Positions 31,357 to 39,232 of a stretch of DNA of 39,232 nucleotides are shown here, piece by piece. Under the pieces are notes generated by a model. That model searched no databases. It had not been told where the DNA came from and saw only the letters and a program-made list of their open reading frames with translations. Every line of letters starts with the position of its first letter. Within the stretch, counting starts at the first letter, position 1. The position numbers and the translations under genes are program-made. The DNA comes from an uncultured Bacteroidales bacterium. GTDB taxonomy: Bacteria; Bacteroidota; Bacteroidia; Bacteroidales; P3. The stretch covers positions 1-39,232 of the forward strand of contig CAJOEN010000027.1 in NCBI GenBank assembly GCA_905233475.1, given 5' to 3'.

Positions 31357-32529
31357 TTACTGTTTCGGTGTTTTCCAGTCGAGGAAGAAATTCACTCCTG
31401 CCATCTGATAGATCTGCCAGTGTCCCCATTTGCCCATGCCGTTGAAATCGGTGTCCCACTTGAGGTTCATGGCGAAATTTATGGAGATGAACTTGTACAA
31501 ACGATAGTCGAGTTTCAGTTCGAAATCGAGGTCTGTCTCGAAAGCACGTTTCTGAATCCAGTTTTTCTTGCCAAGGTCTGTCCATTCCTCTTCGGCACCG
31601 ATGGTATATTTTGTGCCTTGGGGTTTGGCATCCGGATTTTCGGGGTCGGGTACAAAATCCTTTATGGCACTCCAATCCATATTCTTAGATTTGCCATAGT
31701 CGTAGAAAAGCTCCAGACGGGCATAGAGGTCGAGGTTGGGAAGTATGTCCTTTTTCAGGTAATAGGCTTTAATATAGCTACCGAGTGCGAAATAAACATT
31801 GTTGATTTTGTCGTAAGTGGAAGGGTCGTCAATATTGAAATCATCGGATTGAATAACACCATAATTCTTTCCGTGCACTATCAGAGTATCGTCCAACACA
31901 AAGGTGGTTTTTCCTGTGAGGAAAGAGAGCGACACAGCCCAGTCGCTTTTTTTGTACTCAAACGAGAGTGCTGTCGTGAGGTAGGCGGGTGCGAAGAAAT
32001 TAGAAACCACAGTACCGTCCTTGTCCTCGATTCCTGCATATTCGCGACCTTCACCAAACTGTGTCTTGAGGTTGGCACTAAACGAAGCGCCCCAATCCTT
32101 GTAAGCTTTCCACGAAATTGCCGAAGTGAGGTCTATCTTATCGTTACTTTTGCGGCGTGTCTCAAACAGAACACTTTCTGAATTATTGTCGAGGTCTTGC
32201 CATGCGTAACCGTAAGCGAGGTCGGCTATGTTGTCCCAAACATAACGTGTGTGGGTGTATTTATAATTACCAAAGAATGTGGATGTTATATCTATTTGTG
32301 AGTTACCGGATTTCGACCAGTTCTCGAAAAAGAACTCGCTCACTTTCAAGGCCGGTTTGGAGTGTGTTGTCCATTTGCCTTTTGGAGTTTCTTTGGTCTG
32401 AGGCTCATCGGCAGCTCTCTCGCTTTCAACCACTTTGGTGTTTACAGCGGTGGTATCGGTGTTTGCTAACACTTTGCCGGCCACAAGGCTCAACACCGCA
32501 AAAAAAATTATTCTATAAAATCTGTTCAT
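31357..32529 (-). CDS. DUF3078 outer-membrane beta-barrel protein
   Basis: A 390-residue protein with a signal peptide (about 1-22, ending KVLA). A linker rich in Thr, Glu and Lys (23-55) precedes the barrel. Strand-like stretches include SEFFFENWSKSGNSQIDITSTF, YVWDNIADLAYGYAW, LTTALSFEYKKSDWAVSLSF, LDLYARLELFYDYG and INFAMNLKWDTDFNG. The family signature near the N-terminus, FENWSKSGNSQ, is the best clue for DUF3078. No function is assigned to the family. The gene is six bases from recX, so the two are co-transcribed, but they have no clear functional link. Confidence 0.88.
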   Translation of the reverse strand: MNRFYRIIFFAVLSLVAGKVLANTDTTAVNTKVVESERAADEPQTKETPKGKWTTHSKPALKVSEFFFENWSKSGNSQIDITSTFFGNYKYTHTRYVWDNIADLAYGYAWQDLDNNSESVLFETRRKSNDKIDLTSAISWKAYKDWGASFSANLKTQFGEGREYAGIEDKDGTVVSNFFAPAYLTTALSFEYKKSDWAVSLSFLTGKTTFVLDDTLIVHGKNYGVIQSDDFNIDDPSTYDKINNVYFALGSYIKAYYLKKDILPNLDLYARLELFYDYGKSKNMDWSAIKDFVPDPENPDAKPQGTKYTIGAEEEWTDLGKKNWIQKRAFETDLDFELKLDYRLYKFISINFAMNLKWDTDFNGMGKWGHWQIYQMAGVNFFLDWKTPKQ

Positions 32530-32535
32530 AAAGCT

Positions 32536-33003
32536 TTATTTTAATAGGTTATTAATTTCTTTCGTTATCAGTTCTCTCTCGAAGCCTCGCGACAGCAGGA
32601 ACGCGGTTAGTTTCACGCTTTTTGTACTGCGGTCGAAAGCGGAGAGCGTGCGTAGTTTGCCTTGTGCCACATCGTGCAGAGTGTCGTCGTACAGCTGTTT
32701 GTCGAGCGACTGCAGGGCTTCGGCTACAAAGCGGTCGCTAATCTGCTCGCCGCGAAGTTCGTAGCGAATTTTGTTACGTCCGCACTTGCCAAATTTCAGC
32801 CTGTCGTGGGCAAAAGCCATTGCGTAACGTCTTTCGTCGATAAATCCCTCTTGCTCAAGATATTGGATTATGTTACCAATGTCGTTGGCAGGGACTTTCC
32901 ATTGAAATAGCTTTTTACGCACCGAAAAAGCACTATGTTCGGCACGTGAGCAATACATCTCTATTTTTGTACGTATCTCATCAAAATCAATTCCCTTTTC
33001 CAT
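32536..33003 (-). CDS. recX: Regulatory protein RecX
   Basis: RecX binds RecA filaments and limits their extension, tuning recombination and the SOS response. The 155-residue protein is all-helical with three repeats of the RecX three-helix unit: YCSRAEHSAFSVRKKLFQWKV (first), GFIDERRYAMAFAHDRLKFGK (second, with the signature FIDERRYA), and a divergent third ending FLLSRGFERELITKEINNLLK. recA is not in this window. It has its own strong promoter (33069-33100) in the divergent gap with yfhO and is the first gene of the recX-DUF3078 pair. Confidence 0.92.
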   Translation of the reverse strand: MEKGIDFDEIRTKIEMYCSRAEHSAFSVRKKLFQWKVPANDIGNIIQYLEQEGFIDERRYAMAFAHDRLKFGKCGRNKIRYELRGEQISDRFVAEALQSLDKQLYDDTLHDVAQGKLRTLSAFDRSTKSVKLTAFLLSRGFERELITKEINNLLK

Positions 33004-33068
33004 TAAAATCTTTATAAAGTACTAAATTTCAATAGTTTAAGCGTTAATACCGAACTTATTATGCTGTG

Positions 33069-33100
33069 CAAAGATATGATTTTTGTCCGAAAAAAGCAAA
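33069..33100 (-). promoter_or_regulatory. Promoter of recX
   Basis: On the minus strand: TTTG (33100-33097), 20-base spacer, TATCTTTG (33076-33069), a full match to the Bacteroidota consensus. The leader to the recX ATG would be about 60 bases. Confidence 0.7.
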
Positions 33101-33140
33101 AAAAAACAGACTATGTAAAGATTTTCTTACAAAAAAAACG

Positions 33141-33148
33141 TATCTTTG
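33141..33148 (+). promoter_or_regulatory. -7 box of yfhO
   Basis: TATCTTTG, identical to the recX box on the other strand, about 80 bases before the yfhO ATG. The -33 position has no TTTG. Confidence 0.5.
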
Positions 33149-33227
33149 CAAGTTTGGCACAGATAGCAACTGTTTCCGACAATCATTTGATTAAAAGAAT
33201 TTTAAAGTAACCAAAAAGAATTTTCTC

Positions 33228-35747
33228 ATGAAAATTGACAGCAAAAAAATCCTGACCCACGCATTGATAATAATCATCTGCCTTGTGGTGTCTATTGCCT
33301 ATTTTTATCCTGTATTGCAGGGCAAAGTTGTACATCAGGGCGATATACTGAGCGCCAAAGCCATGAGCTACGAGCAAGACCAATACCGCCAAAGTACCGG
33401 AGAATACACGCATTGGGCACCCGGAATGTTCGGCGGTATGCCGAGTTACCAAATTTCCGTAGAGCCACAGCATTCAGTTTTTTCAACCCTAAAAGAGATA
33501 CTGATTATGCGCGACTTAGGCTGGGAACGTAGCATAGCCGTACTTTTCCTGTATCTGTTGGGCTTTTACGTCTGCCTTGTGGCAATGGGCGTAAACCCGT
33601 GGATAAGTCTCATTGCTTCAATAGCTTTCGGGCTTGGCAGCTACAATATCATAATATTGGAGGCAGGCCATATCACCAAGGCATGGGCAATTTCAATGAT
33701 GGCTCCGATATTGGCAAGTATAGTACTGATTTTCAGGCGAAAATACGTGTGGGGAGGCATACTCTTCGCCCTCGCTTTAGGATTGCAGATTACTTTCAAC
33801 CACATACAGATAACCTATTACACTGCAATGATGGCAGGCATTCTCGGCGTGGCGTATTTCATTTACGCCATAAAGGAAAAGACTCTGAAACAGTTCTTTA
33901 TAGGCGTTGGCGTTCTTCTTATCGGCTCCGCGCTTGCTTTGGCCACAAACGCAAGCCATCTTGTTGTTAATCAGGAATATGCCAAATATACTATGCGCGG
34001 AGGAAGCGAGATTTCCGTTACCCCCGAAGACCTCTACAAGGACGGCGAACCCAAGTCGATAGCCGGCGAGAAATCGGGGCTGAACATCGACTACGCCTAC
34101 AACTGGAGCTACGGCAAAGGCGAGACGTTCACCATTATGGTGCCGGGATTCTACGGCGGCGGCAGCGGCGAGAAAGTGTCCAAAGATTCGGAATTTTACA
34201 AGAATTTCCGTAGCGAGCACGCACCGCTCTACTGGGGCGACCAGCCATTTACTTCGGGTCCCGTGTATTTCGGCGCAATAATAGTGTTTCTGTTCGTGTT
34301 CGGACTTTTTGTGGTGAAAGGCCCCGAACGCTGGTGGCTGCTTATTGCCGCAGCGTTGGCAATAATAATGTCTTGGGGCAAGAACTTAGGTTTCAACGAA
34401 TTTCTGTTCAACAACCTACCATATTACAACAAGTTCCGCACCCCGTCGATGAGCCTCGTCATTGCCAACGTGGCAATGGTTATCCTTGCAGCCTTGGCGC
34501 TTAAGACCGTGTTCGACACAAGCGACAAAAACGCCCCCGATAAGTCCAAAATCAATCGCGGATTGTACATTTCCGCAGGTATCACAGCTGGTTTGTGCTT
34601 GCTGTTTATCCTGTTTTCGGGAGCATTCTCGTACTCAGGACTTTCCGACCAAGAAATGGCACGGCAGTATGGAAACAATTGGCCTTACATCGAAGAAGCA
34701 CTGATGAAAGACCGCAAGTCGTTGCTTATTGGCGACTCGTTCCGTTCTATGGCTCTGATACTGCTTGCCGCCGGCGCAATATGGCTTTTCGTAAATCAAA
34801 AGATAAAGAAAGCTATGCCTATTGTTGCAATCCTCGGCGTACTGATAGTTTTCGACCTCTGGGGCGTGGACAAACGTTACCTCAACGACAGCAACTTCGT
34901 TTCCAAAAACCAGTTTGCCCTTTACCCGTCTCAAGATGACATGGCCATAGACCAGCAGGCCGCAATTGAGGGCGACAAAGACTTCCGTGTGCTGAACCTC
35001 GCCACCAACACCTTCAACGATGCCAAACCTTCGGCATTCCATCATCAAATTGGAGGCTACCATGCCGCCAAACTACGTCGTTATCAAGACCTTATCGACT
35101 TCTACATATCGCGGCACATCAATCCTGACGTGCTTAACATGCTCAATACCCGCTATTTTGTAATTTCCGACGGTAGGGGCGGCTCAGCCATACAGCGCAA
35201 CGTGGCAGCGTTGGGTAACGTTTGGTTTGTGAATGCTTATCAAATTGTCGATAATGCCAACGCCGAAATTCTCTCACTCAACACACTCAACCCTGCAGAC
35301 ACAGCTATTGTGGGAGCCGATTTCGCCGAAATGGTGAAAGGCAAAGACCTAAGCCGCGACAGCAGCTCCACCATAGAGATGCAGCACCAGACTCCCTACA
35401 ATCCCGACTACGTGGCATACAAATCGCACACCACCAAAGAACAGCTGGCGGTGTTCAGCGAGATTTACTACGCTCCCGACTGGCGCGCCTACATCGACGG
35501 ACAGCCCGCCGAATACCTGCGTGTGAACTATATTCTCCGCGCAATGGTAGTACCCGCAGGCGACCACACCATAGAGTTCCGCAACGAGGCTCCCACCAAA
35601 GCCAAATGGGACAAAATCACCTTGGCATCTTCGATAGTGCTTGTGGTGGTAATAATAGGAACGCTCGTGATTTACTACATTCGCAAACGCAAAGACGAGA
35701 CACTTCCCGCCACTACTGACAACGACAAAAACATCAAAAAGAAATAA
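33228..35747 (+). CDS. YfhO-family integral membrane protein
   Basis: An 839-residue inner-membrane protein with about a dozen membrane helices. They start at 12-29 and include LGFYVCLVAMGVNPWISLIAS, GVAYFIYAI, FIGVGVLLIGSALALA and a final helix near 797-818. The first extracytoplasmic loop carries the family's DILSAKAMSYEQDQYRQSTGEYTHWAPGMFGGMPSYQIS (about 39-77). The C-terminal third is a soluble extracytoplasmic domain (YYAPDWRAYIDGQPAEYLRVN). YfhO proteins have a GT-C glycosyltransferase-like architecture; in Bacillus the family is tied to glycosylation of lipoteichoic acid. The substrate here is unknown, probably a lipid-linked sugar. Confidence 0.9.
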   Translation: MKIDSKKILTHALIIIICLVVSIAYFYPVLQGKVVHQGDILSAKAMSYEQDQYRQSTGEYTHWAPGMFGGMPSYQISVEPQHSVFSTLKEILIMRDLGWERSIAVLFLYLLGFYVCLVAMGVNPWISLIASIAFGLGSYNIIILEAGHITKAWAISMMAPILASIVLIFRRKYVWGGILFALALGLQITFNHIQITYYTAMMAGILGVAYFIYAIKEKTLKQFFIGVGVLLIGSALALATNASHLVVNQEYAKYTMRGGSEISVTPEDLYKDGEPKSIAGEKSGLNIDYAYNWSYGKGETFTIMVPGFYGGGSGEKVSKDSEFYKNFRSEHAPLYWGDQPFTSGPVYFGAIIVFLFVFGLFVVKGPERWWLLIAAALAIIMSWGKNLGFNEFLFNNLPYYNKFRTPSMSLVIANVAMVILAALALKTVFDTSDKNAPDKSKINRGLYISAGITAGLCLLFILFSGAFSYSGLSDQEMARQYGNNWPYIEEALMKDRKSLLIGDSFRSMALILLAAGAIWLFVNQKIKKAMPIVAILGVLIVFDLWGVDKRYLNDSNFVSKNQFALYPSQDDMAIDQQAAIEGDKDFRVLNLATNTFNDAKPSAFHHQIGGYHAAKLRRYQDLIDFYISRHINPDVLNMLNTRYFVISDGRGGSAIQRNVAALGNVWFVNAYQIVDNANAEILSLNTLNPADTAIVGADFAEMVKGKDLSRDSSSTIEMQHQTPYNPDYVAYKSHTTKEQLAVFSEIYYAPDWRAYIDGQPAEYLRVNYILRAMVVPAGDHTIEFRNEAPTKAKWDKITLASSIVLVVVIIGTLVIYYIRKRKDETLPATTDNDKNIKKK

Positions 35748-35768
35748 AATAAATAATTTTCCAAAATG

Positions 35769-35983
35769 CCCCGATGGGGTGAAGAAAAATCCAGTGGACT
35801 TTTGCTCATTATATTTGATTTATTTCAGAGGTATTCGCGAGCTTCGGTTCGATAGCGAAGCGGAGAACAAAAAAAATTAAAGATTGATAAAACATCGAAA
35901 TACCAGAAAAAAAGAACCCCATAGGGGTTCCCTTTCGATAGAAAATAAAAATAAAAAACAACATGAATACCCCGTAGGGGTAT
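35769..35983. repeat. Three CCCC/GGGG palindromes upstream of valS
   Basis: The yfhO-valS gap holds CCCC-GAT-GGGG (35769-35779), GAACCCC-ATA-GGGGTTC (35914-35930) and ATACCCC-GTA-GGGGTAT (35967-35983). The last two have 7-bp stems that differ by paired changes and share a downstream CCTTT. The third ends 20 bases before the valS ATG. GCTTCG/CGAAGC (35841-35861) forms another hairpin between them. The run of A and T around them matches a non-coding spacer. Confidence 0.75.
35810..35817 (+). promoter_or_regulatory. Possible -7 box of valS
   Basis: TATATTTG fits the consensus, but no -33 box is seen. The leader would be about 185 bases and would contain two of the palindromes. Confidence 0.35.
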
Positions 35984-36003
35984 CCTTTTAGTAACACCAT
36001 ACA

Positions 36004-38682
36004 ATGGAAATAGAATCGAAATACAATCCTTCGTCGGTAGAAGACCGATGGTACGCCCAATGGCAGCAACTTGGACTGTTCGGCTCCAAGCCCGACAGCC
36101 GCGAACCCTACACTGTGGTTATCCCCCCACCCAACGTTACGGGGGTGCTACACATGGGACACATGCTCAACAACACTATTCAGGATGTGCTTGTGCGCCG
36201 CGCCCGTCTGCTGGGCAAGAACGCCTGCTGGGTGCCCGGCACCGACCACGCTTCCATAGCCACCGAGGCCAAAGTGGTGAACAAACTGGCTCAACAAGGC
36301 ATAAAGAAAGAGGACATCGGACGTGAGAAATTCCTTGAACACGCATGGGACTGGACCCACGAACACGGCGGCATCATACTCGAGCAACTCAAACGTCTCG
36401 GCGCCAGCTGCGACTGGAGCCGCACGGCTTTCACCATGGACGAGACACGCTCCAAAAGCGTTATCCACACTTTCGTGGACCTTTACAACAAAGGATTGAT
36501 ATACAGAGGGGTACGTATGGTAAACTGGGACCCAAAGGCTCTTACCGCCCTCAGCGACGAAGAAGTTATCTTCAAAGACGAGCACAGCAAGCTGTTCTAC
36601 CTGCGCTACTACCTCGCCGATGACGACAGCACTGGCACAACGGGCAACGAAAACGAGATAATACCCACCGACGCCGAGGGTCGCCGCTACGCTATTGTGG
36701 CTACCACTCGTCCCGAAACCATCATGGGCGACACGGCAATGTGCATAAACCCCGCCGACCCCAAAAACCAATGGCTGCGCGGCAAGAAAGTGATAGTGCC
36801 GCTGGTAAACCGCGTCATCCCCGTTATCGAGGACAGCTACGTGGACATCGAATTTGGAACGGGATGCCTCAAAGTTACTCCCGCTCACGACGTTAACGAC
36901 TATATGCTTGGCGAGAAACACAATCTCGAAAGCATCAACATATTCAACGACGACGCCACCCTCAGCGAGGCTGCCGGCATGTATATCGGCATGACACGCG
37001 AGGCCGTGCGCAAGCAGATTGTGAAAGACCTCGACGCTGCCGCCCTCCTCGAAAAGGTGGAGGACTACAACAACAAAGTGGGCTACTCGGAACGCACCAA
37101 CGTGCCTATCGAACCCAAGCTCTCGATGCAGTGGTTCCTCAAGATGGAACATCTGGCCAAGATAGCCCTCGAACCCGTGGAGAACGGCGAGATAACTTTC
37201 CATCCCGCCAAGTACAAAAACCTGTACCGCCACTGGCTGGAGAACATCAAAGACTGGTGCATAAGCCGTCAGCTGTGGTGGGGACACCAGATTCCGGCAT
37301 GGTATCTGCCCGAAGGCGGCTTTGTGGTGGCCGAAAACGCCGACGAAGCCCTGCGTCTTGCCAAAGAAAAGACAGGCAACGCCAACCTCACCGCCGACGA
37401 CCTGCGTCAGGACAGCGACTGTCTCGACACATGGTTCAGCTCGTGGCTGTGGCCGCTGTCGCTGTTCAACGGCGTGCTCGACCCCAACAACGAGGAGTTC
37501 CGCTACTACTACCCCACCGCCGACCTTATCACCGCCCCCGACATCATCTTCTTCTGGGTGGCACGTATGATAATGGCCGGAGAGGAATACGCACACCAAG
37601 TGCCGTTCCGCAACGTGTATTTCACCGGTATAGTGAGGGACAAGCTGGGACGCAAGATGTCGAAGTCGCTGGGCAACTCGCCCGACCCCATCGAGCTTAT
37701 CAACAAGTTCGGCGCCGACGGCGTGCGCGTGGGTATGCTGCTCACCGCCCCTGCCGGCAACGACCTGCCTTTCGACGAAGCCCTTTGCGAACAGGGACGC
37801 AACTTCAGCAACAAGATATGGAACGCTATGCGTTTGGTGAAAGGCTGGAGCGTGGACGACAACATGCCGCAAAGCGAGGCCAACCGCACAAGCCTGCTGT
37901 GGTTCGAGAATCATCTGAACAAAACCCTTGCCGAGATTGAGGACGATTTCGGCAAATACCGACTGAGCAACGCCCTGATGACCACCTACAAACTGGTGTG
38001 GGACGATTTCTGCTCGTGGCTGCTCGAAATGATAAAACCCGCATACCAACAGCCGATAGACCGCAGCTCGTACGACACCGTGATAGCTCTGTTCGAAAAG
38101 CTGATGTGCATGCTCCACCCCTTTATGCCGTTCATCACCGAAGAGATATGGCACATACTGGGCGAACGTTCCGACACCGAGAGCATTATGGTGGCACAGA
38201 TGCCCACTGCCAAGCCTTTCGACGAAAACATCATCAAGGCTTTCGAAACGGCCAAGGAGGTCATCATAGGTGTGCGCGGACTGCGCAACTCCAAAGGCAT
38301 CTCGCCCAAAGAGGTGCTGCACCTTTGCGAGAAAAGCGCCGAAACCGCCTCGCCTTTCGACGACATCATCGTAAAACTCTGCAACATCAACGGAATAGAG
38401 CGTGTGGCCGACAAGGTTGAGAACGCCCTGTCGTTTATGGTCGGCGGCACCGAATATTTCGTGCCTTTCAGCCAGAATATCGACAAGGAGGCCGAACTGA
38501 AGAAACTTGAGGAAGAACTGAAATACATCGAAGGTTTCCTCAACTCGGTTATGAAGAAGCTCTCCAACGAACGTTTCGTGTCCAACGCTCCCGAAAAAGT
38601 GGTGGCCGTGGAACGCCAGAAACAGGCCGACGCCGAGCAGAAAATCGCCGCACTGAAAGCACAGATTGAAGCGATGAGATAG
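36004..38682 (+). CDS. valS: Valyl-tRNA synthetase
   Basis: A class I synthetase charging tRNA-Val, with an editing domain that clears mischarged threonine. The 892-residue length is normal. Order: HIGH-type motif HMGH (50-53) in [15 protein letters not shown]1 editing domain with [14 protein letters not shown] and [35 protein letters not shown] (551-555) in [14 protein letters not shown]; anticodon-binding helical domain from about 620; and a C-terminal coiled coil (about 820-890) typical of ValRS. The stop TAG touches the start of a GGTCGGA heptamer tract. A strong hairpin lies 20 bases before the ATG. Confidence 0.97.
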   Translation: MEIESKYNPSSVEDRWYAQWQQLGLFGSKPDSREPYTVVIPPPNVTGVLHMGHMLNNTIQDVLVRRARLLGKNACWVPGTDHASIATEAKVVNKLAQQGIKKEDIGREKFLEHAWDWTHEHGGIILEQLKRLGASCDWSRTAFTMDETRSKSVIHTFVDLYNKGLIYRGVRMVNWDPKALTALSDEEVIFKDEHSKLFYLRYYLADDDSTGTTGNENEIIPTDAEGRRYAIVATTRPETIMGDTAMCINPADPKNQWLRGKKVIVPLVNRVIPVIEDSYVDIEFGTGCLKVTPAHDVNDYMLGEKHNLESINIFNDDATLSEAAGMYIGMTREAVRKQIVKDLDAAALLEKVEDYNNKVGYSERTNVPIEPKLSMQWFLKMEHLAKIALEPVENGEITFHPAKYKNLYRHWLENIKDWCISRQLWWGHQIPAWYLPEGGFVVAENADEALRLAKEKTGNANLTADDLRQDSDCLDTWFSSWLWPLSLFNGVLDPNNEEFRYYYPTADLITAPDIIFFWVARMIMAGEEYAHQVPFRNVYFTGIVRDKLGRKMSKSLGNSPDPIELINKFGADGVRVGMLLTAPAGNDLPFDEALCEQGRNFSNKIWNAMRLVKGWSVDDNMPQSEANRTSLLWFENHLNKTLAEIEDDFGKYRLSNALMTTYKLVWDDFCSWLLEMIKPAYQQPIDRSSYDTVIALFEKLMCMLHPFMPFITEEIWHILGERSDTESIMVAQMPTAKPFDENIIKAFETAKEVIIGVRGLRNSKGISPKEVLHLCEKSAETASPFDDIIVKLCNINGIERVADKVENALSFMVGGTEYFVPFSQNIDKEAELKKLEEELKYIEGFLNSVMKKLSNERFVSNAPEKVVAVERQKQADAEQKIAALKAQIEAMR

Positions 38683-38748
38683 GTCGGAACTCGGAACTCA
38701 GAGGTCGGAGGTCGGAGGTCGGAACTTCGGAACTAGGAGGTCGGAACC
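38682..38748. repeat. GGTCGGA heptamer tract starting at the valS stop
   Basis: Units GGTCGGA, ACTCGGA, ACTCAGA, GGTCGGA, GGTCGGA, GGTCGGA, then ACTTCGG, AACTAGG, AGGTCGG after a one-base slip. The first G is the last base of the valS TAG. Confidence 0.85.
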
Positions 38749-38770
38749 TTTTAAGAGGAATGTTGAAATT

Positions 38771-38855
38771 AGTTTACAGTTTATAGTTTACAATTAACAC
38801 CTTCGCATCTCAACTGACCACTGACGACTATCCACCAACAATTGAACGATTAAAC
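38771..38855. repeat. Second heptamer tract and shared block
   Basis: AGTTTAC, AGTTTAT, AGTTTAC, AATTAAC (38771-38798) are 7-base units. ACTGACGACTATCCACCAAC and following bases (38820-38855) closely match 9239-9273 downstream of the AraC gene. The tract continues as looser ACTGACC/ACTGACT units to about 38893. Confidence 0.75.
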
Positions 38856-38893
38856 GCTCAACTCTTTAACAGCCGTCCAACTGACCACTGACT

Positions 38894-39180
38894 ACCGAAG
38901 CAGAAACGGAATACCAAGAGGCGTTGGAAATACGCAGGCAATTGGCCGAAAAGAGCCCAAAAGCATTCCTGCCCTACGTGGCCACGACACTTTACAACTT
39001 GGCCGTCCTGCACATAAAGGGCTGCTGGAAAAAGCTAAACAGGAGGCTATGGAGAGTTTTGAAATATACAAAAGATTTGCAGAAATCAGTCCTGAAGCAT
39101 TTAACGGCTATGTGGAAAAAGCAAAGCAACTTTTAAAGGGGGCTTCTATAAATTGCCTCGGAGAGGCAAACTCTCAATAA
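38894..39180 (+). pseudogene. Decayed tetratricopeptide-repeat gene
   Basis: No start codon is visible. The first frame reads EYQEALEIRRQLAEKSPKAF then LPYVATTLYNLAVLH (to about 39015), a clear TPR unit. The similarity then jumps to another frame from 39022, reading LLEKAKQEAMESFEIYKRFA then EISPEAFNGYVEKAKQLLK, and ends at TAA 39178-39180. The join lacks the residues expected between two TPR units, so a deletion and frame change have occurred. The last 40 bases of the second frame lie in the intergenic repeat. It probably comes from a longer TPR protein. Confidence 0.7.
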
Positions 39181-39232
39181 CCTCACATGCTAATGTGAGG
39201 TATATCAGGCAAATAAAGAACAGGCGTGTCGG
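39138..39232 (-). repeat. Two-hairpin intergenic repeat, copy C
   Basis: Read on the minus strand: CCGACACGCCTGTTCTT, then TTTGCC, hairpin CCTCACAT-TAGC-ATGTGAGG, linker TTATTGAGAG, hairpin TTGCCTC-TCC-GAGGCAA, then AATTTATAGAAGCCCCC. It is cut by the window edge. It shares exact 17- and 28-base blocks with copy B and the hairpin plan of copy A. Confidence 0.75.

Noticed and set aside
31267-32181. 304-codon open frame antisense to the DUF3078 gene
   Set aside because: The minus-strand product has a signal peptide and barrel pattern; the opposite frame has neither and no ribosome-site or family support.
36148-38322. 724-codon open frame antisense to valS
   Set aside because: It is a mirror of the valS codon pattern, with Val/His-rich, low-complexity translation and no family resemblance. 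valS is certain on the plus strand.

Overview
The window is a 39 kb piece of a Bacteroidota chromosome, most likely Bacteroidales. The evidence is a type IX secretion (T9SS) C-terminal sorting domain, repeated TAnnTTTG -7 promoter boxes, and Bacteroidota-typical families (DUF2490, DUF3078, DUF3109, DUF4956, YfhO, TonB-domain proteins, GlnRS, alpha2-type GlyRS). KDO and heptose genes show an LPS-bearing outer membrane. I saw no phage, transposase gene or CRISPR array.

Layout. (1) 1-8017, all minus: a six-gene run with tight spacing encodes a T9SS-sorted protein, a large secreted beta-helix protein of the Cthe_2159/DUF4353 type, a small secreted repeat protein, a VTC-type polyphosphate-polymerase-domain protein, a DUF4956 membrane protein and a DUF2490 outer-membrane barrel. 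A sirtuin and murB follow. This is the best candidate for a poorly described system: a cytoplasmic polymerase-like enzyme plus membrane partner linked to surface carbohydrate-binding proteins. (2) 8374-12986: an AraC regulator divergent from that run, a small membrane protein, tRNA-Ser(UGA), a secreted TPR protein and a formylglycine-enzyme-like protein. (3) 13125-19120: an AraC regulator divergent from a TolC/HlyD/ABC-2/ABC-2 efflux operon that has no ATPase gene and ends in a clear terminator. (4) 19177-25035, all minus: yebC, glnS, a WG-repeat protein, a polysaccharide-deacetylase-like protein that appears to have lost its catalytic residues, hldD and kdsC. (5) 25036-26663: a MITE-like repeat and an AT-rich orphan secreted protein. 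(6) 26664-28808: a 2-hydroxyacid dehydrogenase, a DUF3109 protein and 5-formyl-THF cyclo-ligase. (7) 28846-33003, all minus: recX, DUF3078 barrel, glyS and a TonB-domain protein with an N-terminal cysteine cluster. (8) 33228-39232: yfhO, palindromic repeats, valS, heptameric repeats and a decayed TPR gene that runs into another repeat copy.

The intergenic DNA is unusually structured. Three copies of one element lie at both window edges and at about 25.3 kb; two carry a hairpin whose stem changes by paired substitutions around a fixed TTATTGAGAG. Heptamer-phased tandem tracts overlap the stop codons of three unrelated genes. Paired CCCC/GGGG palindromes sit in front of valS.
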